64,000 nucleotides of DNA from Orientallactaga sibirica (taxonomy: Eukaryota; Chordata; Mammalia; Rodentia; Dipodidae), in the NCBI GenBank assembly GCA_036365145.1, contig JAEOAD010002183.1, positions 2,790,001-2,854,000 on the forward strand. Reading direction: 5' to 3'. Both the position numbers and the translations under genes were made by a program. Under the pieces are notes generated by a model. The model made no database searches. It worked only from the letters and a program-made list of their open reading frames with translations, and had not been told where the DNA came from. Each line of letters starts with the position of its first letter. Position 1 is the first letter of the stretch. Below are positions 52,559-62,976 of the stretch, one piece after another.

Positions 52559-52633
52559 TCTTCTTCCCTTTTTTATCTTTCTCCCTCTTTTTCCTATTGC
52601 TGATATATATATATTTTTAATGAGTAACTCTCA

Positions 52634-52858
52634 GGCTGGAGAGATGGTTTAGCAGTTAAGGAATTTGCCTGCAATGCCTAAGTACTCATGTTTGAATCTC
52701 CAAGTTCCACATAAGCCAGCCACATAGTGATGCAAGTGCACAATGTTGCAAATATACACAAGGGGGTGCATGTGTCTGGAGTTTGTTTGCAATGGCTGAA
52801 AGCCCTGGCATGCCCATTTTTTCTCTCTCTCTCTTCCTCCCCTTTCAAATAAATTTTA
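52634..52858 (+). mobile_element. T-SINE, long subfamily
   Basis: Carries an extra ~40-bp block (gatgcaagtgcacaatgttg, caaatatacacaagggggtg) between the tRNA-like head and GGAGTTTGTTTGCA that most copies here lack. Confidence 0.92.
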
Positions 52859-52859
52859 A

Positions 52860-53090
52860 GGGCTGGAAAGATGGCTTAGCAGTTAAGGCATTTGCCTGCA
52901 AATCCAAAGGATCCTGATTTGACTCTGAAGGCCCCATGTAAGCCAAATGCCCAAGGGGGCACATGTGTCTGGAGTTCATCTGCAGTGGCTGGAGGCCCTG
53001 GCACATCCATTCTCTCTTTCTCTCTTTTTCTCTAATAAAAATAAATAAATAATATTAAAAAATTTTAAAGTTAAAAAAATAGATTGACTC
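52860..53090 (+). mobile_element. T-SINE
   Basis: GGGCTGGAAAGATGGCTTAG, CTGGAGTTCATCTGCAG, AATAAAAATAAATAAAT tail. Short subfamily, head-to-tail after the previous copy. Confidence 0.94.
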
Positions 53091-53145
53091 ACTACACTTT
53101 CAAATAATCACTGTTCACATTTCAACTGGAAAAAAATACTTTTGG

Positions 53146-53390
53146 GGGGCTGGAGAGATGGCTTAGGGTTAAGGCGCCTGTATGTGAAGCTTAAGAATGC
53201 ATGTTCAAATCTCCAGGTCCCATGTTTAGCCAGACGCAAAAGTGACACAAGCATGCAATGTTGTACATGCGCACAAGGGGGCGCATGCATCTGGAGTTCT
53301 TTCACAGTGCCTGAAAAGGCCCTGGAGCGCCCATTCTCTCTTTGCCTCATCCTCTCTCTTTCTCTTTGTCTCTCTCTCTCAAAAAAATTA
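53146..53390 (+). mobile_element. T-SINE, long subfamily
   Basis: GGGGGCTGGAGAGATGGCTT; the extra block is present as gtgacacaagcatgcaatg, gtacatgcgcacaaggggg. Ends in a CT-rich run and short A tail. Confidence 0.93.
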
Positions 53391-53530
53391 CTTTTCTTGA
53401 GGCATGATCTCATACTATCCCAGGTCAACCTGAAGCTCAGTTTGTAGCTCAGCCTGACATTGAACTCATGTGATCCTCTTACTTCACCCTCCCAAGTATG
53501 GGATTAGGTATGAGCCACCACACCATGCTC
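53391..53530 (-). mobile_element. Old B1-like SINE
   Basis: cttgaggcatgatctcatac, ggtcaacctgaagctcag, gggattaggtatgagccacc. B1 order, strongly diverged. Confidence 0.65.
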
Positions 53531-54053
53531 TTTAAAATTCAAAAATCTTCAAAAAGATTTATAGATTCATTCTTCTTATTTTTCCAAGCATTTTATTTAT
53601 TTGGGAAAAAATTGAATGATTTGCCCTATAGAGTGTCCCATATGAAATTTGGATGCTTGCATCCCTATTGTGTCATTTGAAACAATCACAAAATGGGAAA
53701 CTTTCTATAAAATGGCTCCCTTGTTGGAATCTACCACATAATCTTTACAGTATGGTTATTTACATATTATTTTAGGACCCTGTGTTTGCAAATAACAAGA
53801 ATAAACTGAAGCCAAATAACAAGAATAAAGTGAAGCCAACTGTCTTAGTTTGGGCTGCTATTTAAAAACAAACTACTATACTTTGGGTGGCTAAATGATA
53901 TAGATACAGTTATAGTTTTGGAGGCTGGGAAGTACCAAGGCAAGAGGCTGGCAAATCACTACCTGTTGAGGACCCATTTCCTGGTTGACAGATGGACGTC
54001 TTCTCATTGTGTCCTCACCTGACAGAGAGCACAGAAAGCAAGCTTTCCCCTGT

Positions 54054-54128
54054 CTCTTCTTTCTTTTTCTTTTTCTTTTTCTTTCTTTTCTTTTCTTTTC
54101 TTTTCTTTTCTTTTCTTTTCTTTTCTTT

Positions 54129-54188
<60 letters not shown>

Positions 54189-54197
54189 TTTTTTTTT
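54054..54197 (+). repeat. (CTTTT)n and (CTTT)n microsatellite
   Basis: About 70 bp of CTTTT-type then 60 bp of CTTT repeats, continuous with the T tail of the next B1. The Phe/Ser-rich and Lys/Glu-rich frames over it are spurious. Confidence 0.95.
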
Positions 54198-54325
54198 TGA
54201 GGTAGGATTTCACTCTAGTTCAGGCTGACCTGAATTCACTATGTAGTCTCAGGGTGGCCTTGAACTCACAGTGATCCTCATACCTCTGCCTCTCAAGTGC
54301 TGGGATTGAGGGCGTGTGACTTTTT
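54198..54325 (-). mobile_element. B1-type SINE, head truncated
   Basis: GAGGTAGGATTTCACTCTAG to GCTGGGATTGAGGGCGTGTG. It lacks the CCACCACGCCCGGCT end. Confidence 0.92.
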
Positions 54326-54489
54326 CTTTAAGAAAACTAATTCTGTCACCAGAGCCTCACCCTCATGCGTCTCAAGGAATCCGCTTGCTAATGCCATCAT
54401 AACTGCAAATACTGTCAATACATATATTTGAGGTGCCACAAACATTCAGTCCACAACATAAATCTAAACAAACAGATGGTACCTCTGAA

Positions 54490-54646
54490 CCTGGGCATAG
54501 TGGCACACACTTTTAATCCTAGCACTTGGAAGGTAGAGGTAAGAGGATTGCTGTGAGTTAGAGGCCAGCCTAGGACTACAGAGGGAGTTCCAGGTTAGCC
54601 TGGGCTAGAGTGACATCCTATGTCAAAAAAAAAAAAAAAAAAAAAA
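54490..54646 (+). mobile_element. B1-type SINE
   Basis: CCTGGGCATAGTGGCACACAC to poly(A). TSD ggtacct(c/t)tgaa at 54478-54489 and 54647-54658. Confidence 0.94.
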
Positions 54647-54699
54647 GGTACCTTTGAAGGAGGTTTCATTGAGGGGACTTAAAAAGAAGCCTAACATAG

Positions 54700-55073
54700 T
54701 GTGATGCTTAATCTTCACTGTCAACTTTACTGGATTTAGAATCACCATGGAAACATACCTCTAGGCATGTCTATGCGAGTGTTTCCAGAATGGTTTAACA
54801 GAAGAGGGAAAGATCCATTGAATGTGGGCGGCACCATCTGCTAGGTTAGAGTCTCTGATTGAACAAAATGAGAAAATGAGCTGAGCACCAGCACTCATCT
54901 CTCTCAGCTCTGACTGCGGTTGCTAGGTGACCAGCTACCTCTCACTTCTGCCACCACACCTTCCCTGCCATGACGGACTGTGTTCTCTCAAACTTTGAGC
55001 CCAAACTCTTCCTCCCTTAAGTCGCTCCTTGTCAGGCATTTGGTCACATCAATGAGAAAGGTAACTAATACAC
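54700..55073 (+). mobile_element. MaLR/ERVL-like solo LTR
   Basis: tgtgatgcttaatcttcactgt, aatcaccatggaaacatacc, gaatgtgggcggcaccatc, catgacggactgtg, gtaactaatacaca: the order of a widespread rodent LTR. The AATAAA equivalent is degraded (cccaaactc). Confidence 0.75.
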
Positions 55074-55281
55074 AAAAATTTGTCCCAGCGTCATTTATAA
55101 TGATCAAGTTTATGTAAGTGCTGTACGTACTGTTATGCTGTACTTTTTTATAACTGGCAGTAGAAGGTTTAGTTACATCAACATTACCATAGACACATGA
55201 ATAATGTGTTGTGCTACATCATGATAGTTAAGATGTCACTAGGTAATAGGACTTTTAAAAGTCCATATAAATATAATTTTA

Positions 55282-55411
55282 TAGGGGTTTTTCTGAGATA
55301 GGGTCTCACGTGGCACAAGCTGGCTTCAAACTCACAGTGTAGCCAAGAATGACCTTGACTTCCCTTCTGCCGCCACCTTTCAAGATACAGGCATATGCCC
55401 CACACCTGGCT
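55282..55411 (-). mobile_element. Old B1-like SINE
   Basis: ttctgagatagggtctcacg, gctggcttcaaactcacag, gaatgaccttgacttccc, cccacacctggct. Confidence 0.65.
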
Positions 55412-55542
55412 TCAATTCCATTACAATCTTTTGGGACCACCATGGTATAATTCAGTCCTTGTACAACGTGTGACTATTTGTAAAGTATCAAATGACAGAC
55501 TCACAGAAAGGAACAAATGAGTTAACAAATATTTCTGTGTGT

Positions 55543-55595
55543 GTGTCAAACCCGGGGTTTCATGCATGCCAGCCCCTGAGCCACACATTCAGCCT
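55543..55595 (-). mobile_element. ID-like fragment
   Basis: gtcaaacccggggtttcatg, catgccagcccctgagcc: part of an ID/tRNA-like head in reverse. Confidence 0.4.
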
Positions 55596-55614
55596 TATTT
55601 TTGTAGATTTTTAA

Positions 55615-55636
55615 AATATTTATTTATTTATTTGAC

Positions 55637-55682
<46 letters not shown>

Positions 55683-55824
55683 GGCATGCCAGGGCCTCTA
55701 GCCACTGTAAATGGGGGGCATGCGCCCCCTTGTGCATCTGGCTAACATGGGTCCTGGAGAATTGAACCTGAGTCCTTTGGCTTTGCAGGCAAATGCCTTA
55801 ACTGCTAAGCCATCTCTCCAGCTC
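55615..55824 (-). mobile_element. T-SINE with 19-bp TSD
   Basis: TATTTATTTATTTATTTGAC tail, (GA)n, AATGGGCATGCCAGGGCC. tatttttgtagatttttaa at 55596-55614 and 55825-55843 is a perfect 19-bp TSD. Confidence 0.97.
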
Positions 55825-55844
55825 TATTTTTGTAGATTTTTAAG

Positions 55845-56630
55845 ATGATATCTCTAGAAACAGGTAGATTGCATAGGTGATTATTATATAGTTTGATTAT
55901 TTAACAAACATTTATTAAATACCTATTTGTGCCAGGCGCTTTCTCCATATTTACCATTTGTAGAGAGATGAAAGTAGATTTGTGGTTGCCTAGGATTGGG
56001 GAAGAGCAGAAATTAATGGGAAAGAGGCACAGGGATGGTTTGGAAAATGCTCTAAATATGAAGATTTAACAATTCTACAAATTGAGTAAAATGAAAAGCC
56101 CTCTCATTTTGTTGAGGGAAATAGTAAATGTTAAGTAAAATACATGCTCTGTTTAATGGTAATCAAGGCTGCAGAGGAAACAAGTCAGGGAAGGCACACA
56201 GAGTGGGAGGAGGAGTGGTGAGCTTTAATGGCCTGGCAGAGAAAGCTGGTCTGGGAAGCTGTCATTTAAAAGAAGTCTGGAAGGAGAAGTGGGCTTTGTG
56301 GAGCTGTCTAAGGAAGATCGTTCCAAGTCAAAAAGTAAGCAAACAAGCAAGCTAAAACCAAACGTTAGAAACAAATGAGCTTAGGAATCAGAGAGCAGCT
56401 GACAGATCACACTGAACGAACCCAGAAGAAAGAAACCTATAAAATATAAAAGCAAAATGAAACAGAACACTGACGATAATTATACATTAAAGATCTGGCA
56501 AAACAAATCAAGAAAACAATAAACTGAGAGGGGAGGGGACAAGAAGTCACTAAAATCATGAAATAAGAAAGAAAAATACAAATACAACAGAGTTTAAAAG
56601 AATAAAATGAGAAACAATTTCACAACCTAG
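55845..56630 (+). other. Single-copy-looking interval with old relics
   Basis: 55905-55945 (acctatttgtgccaggcgct) and about 56160-56350 resemble ancient mammalian repeats. No credible gene. Confidence 0.4.
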
Positions 56631-56649
56631 ATAAAGAGACACGTTTCTT

Positions 56650-56694
56650 CTTCCTTCCTTCCCTCCTCCCTCCCTCCCTCCCTCCCTCCCTCCC

Positions 56695-56758
<64 letters not shown>

Positions 56759-56935
56759 TTTTTTATTAGTTATGGACATACTCAGTGTGTAAACAGCACA
56801 TGTTGGTACCATCCTTACCCTCAGCCCTGCCCCCCTTCCAAAGGGTCCCTCCTCATTGGGGAAGTTGGTTATCCCCATGGGGATTGTGGGTCATGCATTG
56901 CGGGGGTAGTCATCAGTTATGGGGAAGAGACAATG
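56650..56935 (-). mobile_element. Lx-like L1 3' end with microsatellite tail
   Basis: Reverse poly(A) expanded to (CCCT)n and (CTTT)n (56650-56765), then TATTAGTTATGGACATACTC ... to 56935. TSD aag(a/c)gacacgtttctt at 56634-56649 and 56936-56951. Very short, 5'-truncated. Confidence 0.9.
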
Positions 56936-56967
56936 AAGCGACACGTTTCTTTAGTTCTTTATTCAAA

Positions 56968-57139
56968 ATATTTTATTAAGGGATGGCGAGATGGCTTAGC
57001 GGTTAAGCTGCTTTCCTGCAAAGCCTAAATAACCAGATGCATAAGGTGGTGCTCGCATCTGCAGTTCATTTGCAGTAGCTTAAGGACCTGGCGTACCTCT
57101 TTCTCTCTCTCTCTCTCTCATCTTCCTTGAAAATAAATA
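56968..57139 (+). mobile_element. T-SINE
   Basis: AGGGATGGCGAGATGGCTTAG; the B-box region is deleted (aagcctaaataaccagatg). agt(t/a)ctttattca flanks at about 56953 and 57141. Confidence 0.92.
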
Positions 57140-57226
57140 AAGTACTTTATTCAGACATATTATGCAAAAGCATTAAAAAGCAAAATTGATATAAGAAGAA
57201 AAAGATATTTGAGAATACTAAGAATC

Positions 57227-57366
57227 TTTTTTTTTTTCAAGGTAGGGTCTCACTCTAGCCCAGGCTGACCTGGAATTAGTCTCAGGGTGGCCTTGAACTC
57301 ACGGCAATCCTCCTACCTTTGCCTCCCAAGTGCTGGGATTAAACGTGTGTGCCACCACGCCAGGCT
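57227..57366 (-). mobile_element. B1-type SINE
   Basis: CAAGGTAGGGTCTCACTCTAG; CACTATGTA deleted before GTCTCAGGGTGG; CCACCACGCCAGGCT. Confidence 0.94.
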
Positions 57367-57533
57367 CTTTTTTTTATTTCTAATTGGTGTGGTTAGCAGC
57401 TTTGCCCCCAATCAAAAAGGCTCTGCTCCAATGGTTTTACTGTTGAGTTTTGACAAGTTTTACAGAACAAAAAATAACCAATTTATATAAATTACTCCAT
57501 AAAATAGAGAAAAGTGGGGCAGCTTCATTTCTT

Positions 57534-57680
57534 TTTGTTTGTTTTTCAAGGTAGGGTCTCTCTATAGCCTAGGCTGACCTAGAATTCACTATGTCTTCTC
57601 AGGGTGGCCTCAAACTCACAGCAATCCTCCTACCTCTGCCTCCCAAGTGCTAGGATTAAAGGCATGCGCCACCACGCCTG
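57534..57680 (-). mobile_element. B1-type SINE
   Basis: TTTTTCAAGGTAGGGTCTC to CCACCACGCCTGGC. TSD gcagcttcatttctt at 57519-57533 and 57681-57695. Confidence 0.96.
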
Positions 57681-57810
57681 GCAGCTTCATTTCTTGAGGC
57701 TGGTGTAACTTTGATTTCTAACCCAATGTCAGGACATGAAAAGAAAATTATGGGCCCTTTACACTTATGAGTGCAGGTGCAAAACTAAATAACATGCCAA
57801 CCATCTGCTG

Positions 57811-58225
57811 TGCCTTGAATGTGAAATATACCCCAATAGGCTCATAAACTGGGTGCTTAGTTGCCAGCCAATGGACTAGAGATTGGATCCTAAGGGCTCT
57901 GACTTAGTGAATTCCTTGCTAGATTCCTAATATGATGTGTGGGGAAAAGTAGTACTCGGGGGACTAGGGAGATGGCTCAGGGGTAAAGTGCTTTCTGCAT
58001 GAGCACAAGGACCTGAGCTTGGATCCCCAGAACTTACATGAAATGCCATGCATAATGGCACTTGCCTATAGTCCCAGTGCTGGGAAGGTAGAGACAGGAT
58101 CCCCAGAGCTTTCTGGCTATCTTGTCTAGCCGAGTCACAGAGCACCTGGGTTCACTGAGAGACACTGACTCTGAAAGTGAGGTGGAGAGCAACTGAGGAA
58201 GACACCTAACGTCTGCTCAGGCCTC

Positions 58226-58259
<34 letters not shown>

Positions 58260-58590
58260 ACTGGGCACTCACACTCATGTATGTATGCGTGTGTGCACGC
58301 ACACACACATGTGGGAGTTGGAGCCTAGTTGGAGAAAGTAGGTCATCAGGGGGCATAGTCTTAGGAGTCATTGCTTGTTCTGGTTCCTTTCTGCGTTTTT
58401 TCCCCAGTTTCCTGACCGCCATGAGGCAAGCTACCTCAGCCACACACACTCCTGCCACCATGATGTCCACCACAGGCTTGAGGTCAACAGAGGCAGACCA
58501 TGGACTGAAACCTCTGGAACCAAGAGCCAAAGTCTTTCCTCCCTTTAATTGGTTTTCTCATATATTTGATCATGACAACAACAAAATTCA
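57811..58590 (+). mobile_element. Old MaLR-type LTR split by a B4-like SINE
   Basis: First arm to 57956 (accccaataggctcataaac, gttgccagccaatggac). Second arm from about 58310 (gtaggtcatcagggggc, cctgaccgccatgagg, ccaagagccaaagtc, cctccctttaattgg). Order fits MaLR LTRs. Confidence 0.6.
57957..58309 (+). mobile_element. B4-like SINE with (CA)n
   Basis: ggactagggagatggctcag, ggacctgagcttggatcc, cccagtgctgggaagg, gtctagccgagtcacagag, gaggaagacacctaacg, then about 14 CA units (58229-58257). Confidence 0.75.
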
Positions 58591-58694
58591 CTACCACGCC
58601 ATCTAAATCCAAAAATATATTCCAAATAAAGGGCACCTTAACCAAGTAGTGTTTATCCTAGAAATTCAAGGGTCAGTCAACATTAAGACTCTAC

Positions 58695-58745
58695 CAGTGG
58701 GTGCCTGCCTGGCATATTGTAAATGTTTAGTAAATATTAATTACT
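58695..58745 (+). mobile_element. Ancient repeat relic
   Basis: gcctgcctggcatattgtaaatg, tttagtaaatatt resembles the end of old MIR/L2-type repeats (GTGCCTGGCACATAGTAGG...AATAAATATT). Confidence 0.4.
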
Positions 58746-58801
58746 ATTGACTACCAATGATAGCTGGAGCATAAACTTTTACAACTTTAGAAAATAATTT
58801 C

Positions 58802-59017
58802 ATAGGAAATGGCAAGATGGCTTAGTGATTAAGGCGTTTGCCTGCAAAGCCAAAGGTTTGATTCTCCAGGACCCATGTAAGCCAGATACACAAGGGGGTG
58901 CATGCGTCTGGAATTCGTTTGCAGTGGCTGGAGGTCCTGGCATGCCCGTTCTCTCTCTCTCTCTGCCTCTTTCTCTCTTGCTTTCTCAAGTAAATAAATA
59001 AATAAAAATTTTAAAAA
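58802..59017 (+). mobile_element. T-SINE
   Basis: AATGGCAAGATGGCTTAGTG head, CTGGAATTCGTTTGCAG, AAATAAATAAATAAAA tail. TSD agaaaataattt at 58790-58801 and 59018-59029. Confidence 0.96.
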
Positions 59018-59190
59018 GAAAATAATTTGACATTATCTCATTAAGTTGCACACTGCATGCCCTCCAAATCAGCAGTTTGGTTTTTCATGATATGCCCTAA
59101 AATTATTTATTATGTGCCAATAATTGCAGACATATATAAGAATATATATGGCATGTGTGATAATATAAGAATGCTTTTTGCAGCTTTTTT

Positions 59191-59338
59191 GTGTTTTTGT
59201 TTTTCAAAGTAGGGTTCCACTCTATCCCAGGCTGACTTGGAACTCACTCCATAGTGGCAGGCTGGCCTCAAACTCTCAGTGATCCTCCCACCTTTGCCTC
59301 TGGAGTATCTGGATTAAAGGCGTGTGCCACACCTAGCT
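59191..59338 (-). mobile_element. B1-type SINE
   Basis: TTTTTCAAAGTAGGGTTCC, GGCAGGCTGGCCTCAAAC, TGTGCCACACCTAGCT. gcagctttttt on both sides. Confidence 0.92.
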
Positions 59339-59507
59339 TCCTTAGCAGCTTTTTTTGGAATAATAAAGCAAACATCTATCCTCGGGGAGATGGATAAAAT
59401 GACTTGCATGACACCCACAAAGTGGAATACTACTGAGCAGTGGGACTACAGGTGTATGAAAATGAAGATTGAAGAAAAAAGAGGGAAAAACTTATTAAAA
59501 CTAAGAG

Positions 59508-59704
59508 GGGGGCTGGGAATATTGCTCAGTGGTTACAGGTTTACAAAGCCTGCCAGCCTGGATTTAATTCCCCAGTATCAATGTAAATCCAGATGCACAA
59601 AGTGGTACATGTATTTGGAGTTTGTTTGCAGTATAAAGAGGCTCTGTTGCACCCATTTTCTGTCTGTTTCCTTGAAAATATATAAATAAATAAAAACATT
59701 GTTT
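59508..59704 (+). mobile_element. T-SINE
   Basis: GGGGCTGGGAATATTGCTCAG, ATTTAATTCCCCAG, AGTTTGTTTGCAG, AAATAAATAAAAAC. aaaac(t/c)aagagg flanks suggest the TSD. Confidence 0.92.
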
Positions 59705-59721
59705 AACAAAAACCAAGAGAG

Positions 59722-60305
59722 GTGACTTGTACAATCAAATGAGCATAGTGTGTAACTGAGCAGGAACGAAATGAAAAGGTAAGGATTTGTTATAAGGATA
59801 CACTATATTTCATATTCTCCAAGGGAGAAATGTAGCCAAGGAATCGTTGTACAGTCTGGGGAGCTTCAGGCTCTTTCTCCATCTCTCAACTCTACTCCAT
59901 AGGAATTGGTTGTCCTCTCCTCTCTCATAGACTTATTTCCTCTGATCTCCTACAGGTTCACAGTGAAGAGAACTGCTTCACAGTTATTAAATTTTTAGTT
60001 GTTGCTCTAACCATATAGTGTGATAAGGAGAGCCTTATAGGGTATAAGTGATATCCCTCACATGGATTGTGTTAGGTATACAGCTGGCTAGGAACCTCTC
60101 CTGTGATGCCAAATGGCAATTCCAAAACCATGAGAGCCAAGGTGACTTGACAAGTATCTTGGTACATGACACTGCAAGTGTCAAGATGACAATTGTGTAC
60201 AGGTCAAAGAGTCTTGATTCTCACTCACTGTATTTTCACGTGCAGTCATTTTGTCTACACCCTCAAAAAACTCATGTGAAGTGATTCTTCAAAACTCATG
60301 GGTTA
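59722..60305. other. Single-copy-looking sequence
   Basis: No repeat recognised. The 78-codon frame 60048-60284 has no known domain. Confidence 0.4.
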
Positions 60306-60472
60306 GCCGGGCATGATGGCGCACGCCTTTAATCCCAGCACTCGGGAGGCAGAGGTAGGAGGATTGCTGTGAGTTCGAGGCCAGCCTGAGACTACATAGT
60401 GAACTCCAGGTCAGCCTGGGCTAGAGTGAGACCCTACCTCGAAAAACCAAAACCAAAACTAAACCAAAACAA
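60306..60472 (+). mobile_element. B1-type SINE, near consensus
   Basis: GCCGGGCATGATGGCGCACG to CCTACCTCGAAAAACC. One of the least diverged copies, so probably young. Confidence 0.96.
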
Positions 60473-60559
60473 AAATACTCCTAGATTATCTGGGTAGAAT
60501 GACAAGGCAGTCGACAGAGGAAGCAGTGAGGTTAGAAAAAGGAATAAAAATGATCATGA

Positions 60560-60712
60560 GCCAGGTGTGGTGGTACAAGCTCTTAATCCCAGTACTCAGG
60601 GGGCAGAGGTCAGAGAATCACTGTGAGTTTGAGACCAGCCTGAGACTACATAGTGAAATCCAGGTCAGCCTGGGTTAGAGCAAGACCCTACCTCAAAAAA
60701 CCAAAAATTAAA
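60560..60712 (+). mobile_element. B1-type SINE
   Basis: AGCCAGGTGTGGTGGTACAAG, GAGTTTGAGACCAGCCTG, CCTACCTCAAAAAACC. Confidence 0.95.
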
Positions 60713-60901
60713 TGAAAATAAAAGTAAATAAACATGTTAACAAGGAGTGGTGCACTATTGGTGTGGTTGCTACCTGGCTCATATTGAGATCCCACAATGG
60801 GAGGGGGGAATCAGGTGGGTTTGACAGGGTCAGATCTGGGAAGGTTTTGCACACCAGTCATCTGAACTTCATTTTGAAAATAAGGTTTGAAAATTAAACA
60901 T

Positions 60902-61100
60902 AGGGATGGAGAGATGGCTCAGTGGTTAAAGGCACTGGCTTCCAAAGCCTAATCCCTGAGTTTGATTCCCCAGCACCCACATAAAGCCAGATTCACAAAG
61001 TGGTGCATGCGTCTGGAATTCATTTGCAAGAGGCCCGCCTGGTGTACCCATTCTCTTCTCTCTCTCCCTGTCTCTCTCTCCTTGCAAATAAATAAAGGAA
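60902..61100 (+). mobile_element. T-SINE
   Basis: GGGATGGAGAGATGGCTCAG, GTTTGATTCCCCAGC, AATTCATTTGCAAGAGGCC (short deletion), AAATAAATAAAG tail. Confidence 0.95.
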
Positions 61101-61405
61101 AACATTTTTAAAAATATATTTTATTTATTTATATATATATACATATTTGAGAGAAAGCAAAAGCCCCCTCCACAGGGAGAGAGAGAATGTGGCTCCCAGG
61201 GGACCATCAGCACATGGCAAGTCCAGGCATCCAGCCAATGAAGACTGACAAACAACCTCCAGATGCATGCATTCCTTCTCCTGAGCCATCCTTGTGCATC
61301 TGGCTTATGTATGGGTCCCATGCATGGAGTCCAGAGGAGAGTGAACATCAAGGTCCATTGGCTTTGCAGGCAAATGCCTTAACCACTAAGCCATCTCTCC
61401 AGCCA
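61101..61405 (-). mobile_element. T-SINE with several internal insertions
   Basis: Directly tail-to-tail with the previous copy. It is about 90 bp longer than usual: extra segments lie inside the agaatg...ccagcc part (61190-61235), before ccttgtgcatctgg (61270-61290) and after tatgtatgggtcc (61320-61350). Confidence 0.88.
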
Positions 61406-61471
61406 CCCCACTGACTTTAAAAAAATAATTTTATTGATTTGTGTGCTGGGAGTGTGTGTGTATGCATGCTT

Positions 61472-61640
61472 TTAATTTATTTTATTATTTATTTATTTAT
61501 TTGGGTATCTTTGCTGCTGCACATACCAGGCACATGCACCACTTTTTGCTTCTGACTTTACATGGGTGCTGGGGAATTGAACCCAGGCCAGCAAGATTGA
61601 TAAGCAAACACTATTAACTTCTGAGACATCTCCCCAACAA
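61472..61640 (-). mobile_element. Older T-SINE
   Basis: TTATTTATTTATTTATTTGGG tail, GGCACATGCACCACTTTTTGC, GGGAATTGAACCCAGGCC, CTTCTGAGACATCTCCCC. GA stretch missing. Confidence 0.85.
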
Positions 61641-62325
61641 ATTTTAATCAGCAAATGGCATACCCATAGTTATAGTACTTCCCATACATATGTGAACTCT
61701 TCTTTTTAACCAGATTTTTTATTGACAGTTTCCATAATTATAGACAATAACCCCCCAACTTTGCCTTTGCAACTCCACTGTCCATCATATCCTCTCCCCC
61801 TCTCAATCAGTCTCTCTTTTATTTTGATGTCATCATCTTTTCCTCCTATTATGATGGACTTGTGTAGATAGTGTCAGGCACTGTAAGGTCATGGATATGC
61901 AGGCCATTTTGTGTCTGGAAGAGTGCATTGTAAGCAGTCCTACCCTTCCTTTGGCTCTTACATTCTTTCTGCCACCTCTTCCACAATGGACCCTGAGCCT
62001 TGGAAGGTGTGTTTGAGATGTTTCAGTGCTGAGCACTCCTCTGTCACTTCTCAGCCCTATGGTACCTTCTGAGATATCCCAAGGTCACCACCATCTGAAA
62101 AGAAAAGCTTCTCTAACCAAAAGTGAGAGTAGCATTAATACATGGGTATGAACATTAAGAGAAGTGTTCACTGGGCAGTTTGGTGAGCATAGAATATACA
62201 TTTAGCCAGACACCAGCAGACATTACACCCCTAGGGATCATGACTTCCCCCATCATAGGTTTTAAGTACCAGGCATGTATTCCCCCCATGGAACAGACCT
62301 CCAGTCCAATTAGAGAGTGGTTGGT

Positions 62326-62976
62326 TGTGGGTCCTTGCTGTTCCTGGGGGTCATTGACACCGACGTCCTGGGCACAGGAGGAGTTGGGGGGAAGCAGCGT
62401 CCTGGAGCGGGTGAGTGCGATGGACAATGAACCACCTGGGAGATGGTCTGATGGATAGCGTGCTCTCTTTTATTCCACAGGGGAGTGGGTTTATAAACAC
62501 TTGAGAAAGGTTGAGAAGGCACATACAGACTATATGGTGATTGGATACATAGTTTATGGGTTGCTATCTAATTGGTTGAGAGGCAGAAGTACAAGGGAGA
62601 TAGTGGCGGGAAAAGCTACTTGACTTCCAAGTTGCAAGGGAGGCGCTGTAAGAGAGATAACAGAAGAGGCAGGAAAAGCTATGTGTCTTTAGCCATATAA
62701 GGGTCTCTTGGGGCAGCTAGCCACAAGGTCAGGAACTGTGGGGGGCAAAGCCTGACTTATGGAACGGTCAAGGGGGGAGGGCTCGCCAGTTCTGTCCACT
62801 CTGGGCGATGACAGGGCACACTACAACCTTGCCCAAGGGCAGTGAGGGCCAGTCTCCATTGCCAGAGTGGGTTCCCGGTGATAAGGCCAGCTGCATCCCC
62901 CACAGCCCAAAGTCCCTGGCCATGTCCAACAGCCCAGTTCCTCACAGTTCCAGCCCATGTTTAGCAATGCCCAACA
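62326..62976 (-). mobile_element. Solo LTR of the betaretrovirus-like family
   Basis: 651 bp, TGTTGGGCATTGC...GACCCACA on the minus strand, similar along its length to the proviral LTR at 12264-12943. Flanked by the 6-bp TSD gttggt (62320-62325) and gtttgt (62977-62982, one change). The empty site is seen in the L1 copy near 39256. Confidence 0.92.
62469..62497 (-). promoter_or_regulatory. LTR TATA box and poly(A) signal
   Basis: TTTATAAA (62490-62497) and, 15 bp away, AATAAA (62469-62474, minus). Same arrangement as 12412-12440. Confidence 0.65.

Larger units (their letters stand above)
53835..54470 (-). mobile_element. Ancient LTR, split by a B1
   Basis: tgtcttagtttgggctgct, ggaggctgggaagtacc, gtcttctcattgtgtcctcacc and, beyond the B1, gaggtgccacaaacattcag follow an old mammalian MaLR/MLT-type LTR. 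Exact family not assigned. Confidence 0.6.

Noticed and set aside
54004..54228. Phe/Ser-rich and Lys/Glu-rich frames
   Set aside because: Translation of the CTTT microsatellite on either strand.
58135..58606. Overlapping 131- and 109-codon frames on opposite strands
   Set aside because: Lie over an old LTR, a B4-like SINE and a (CA)n run.
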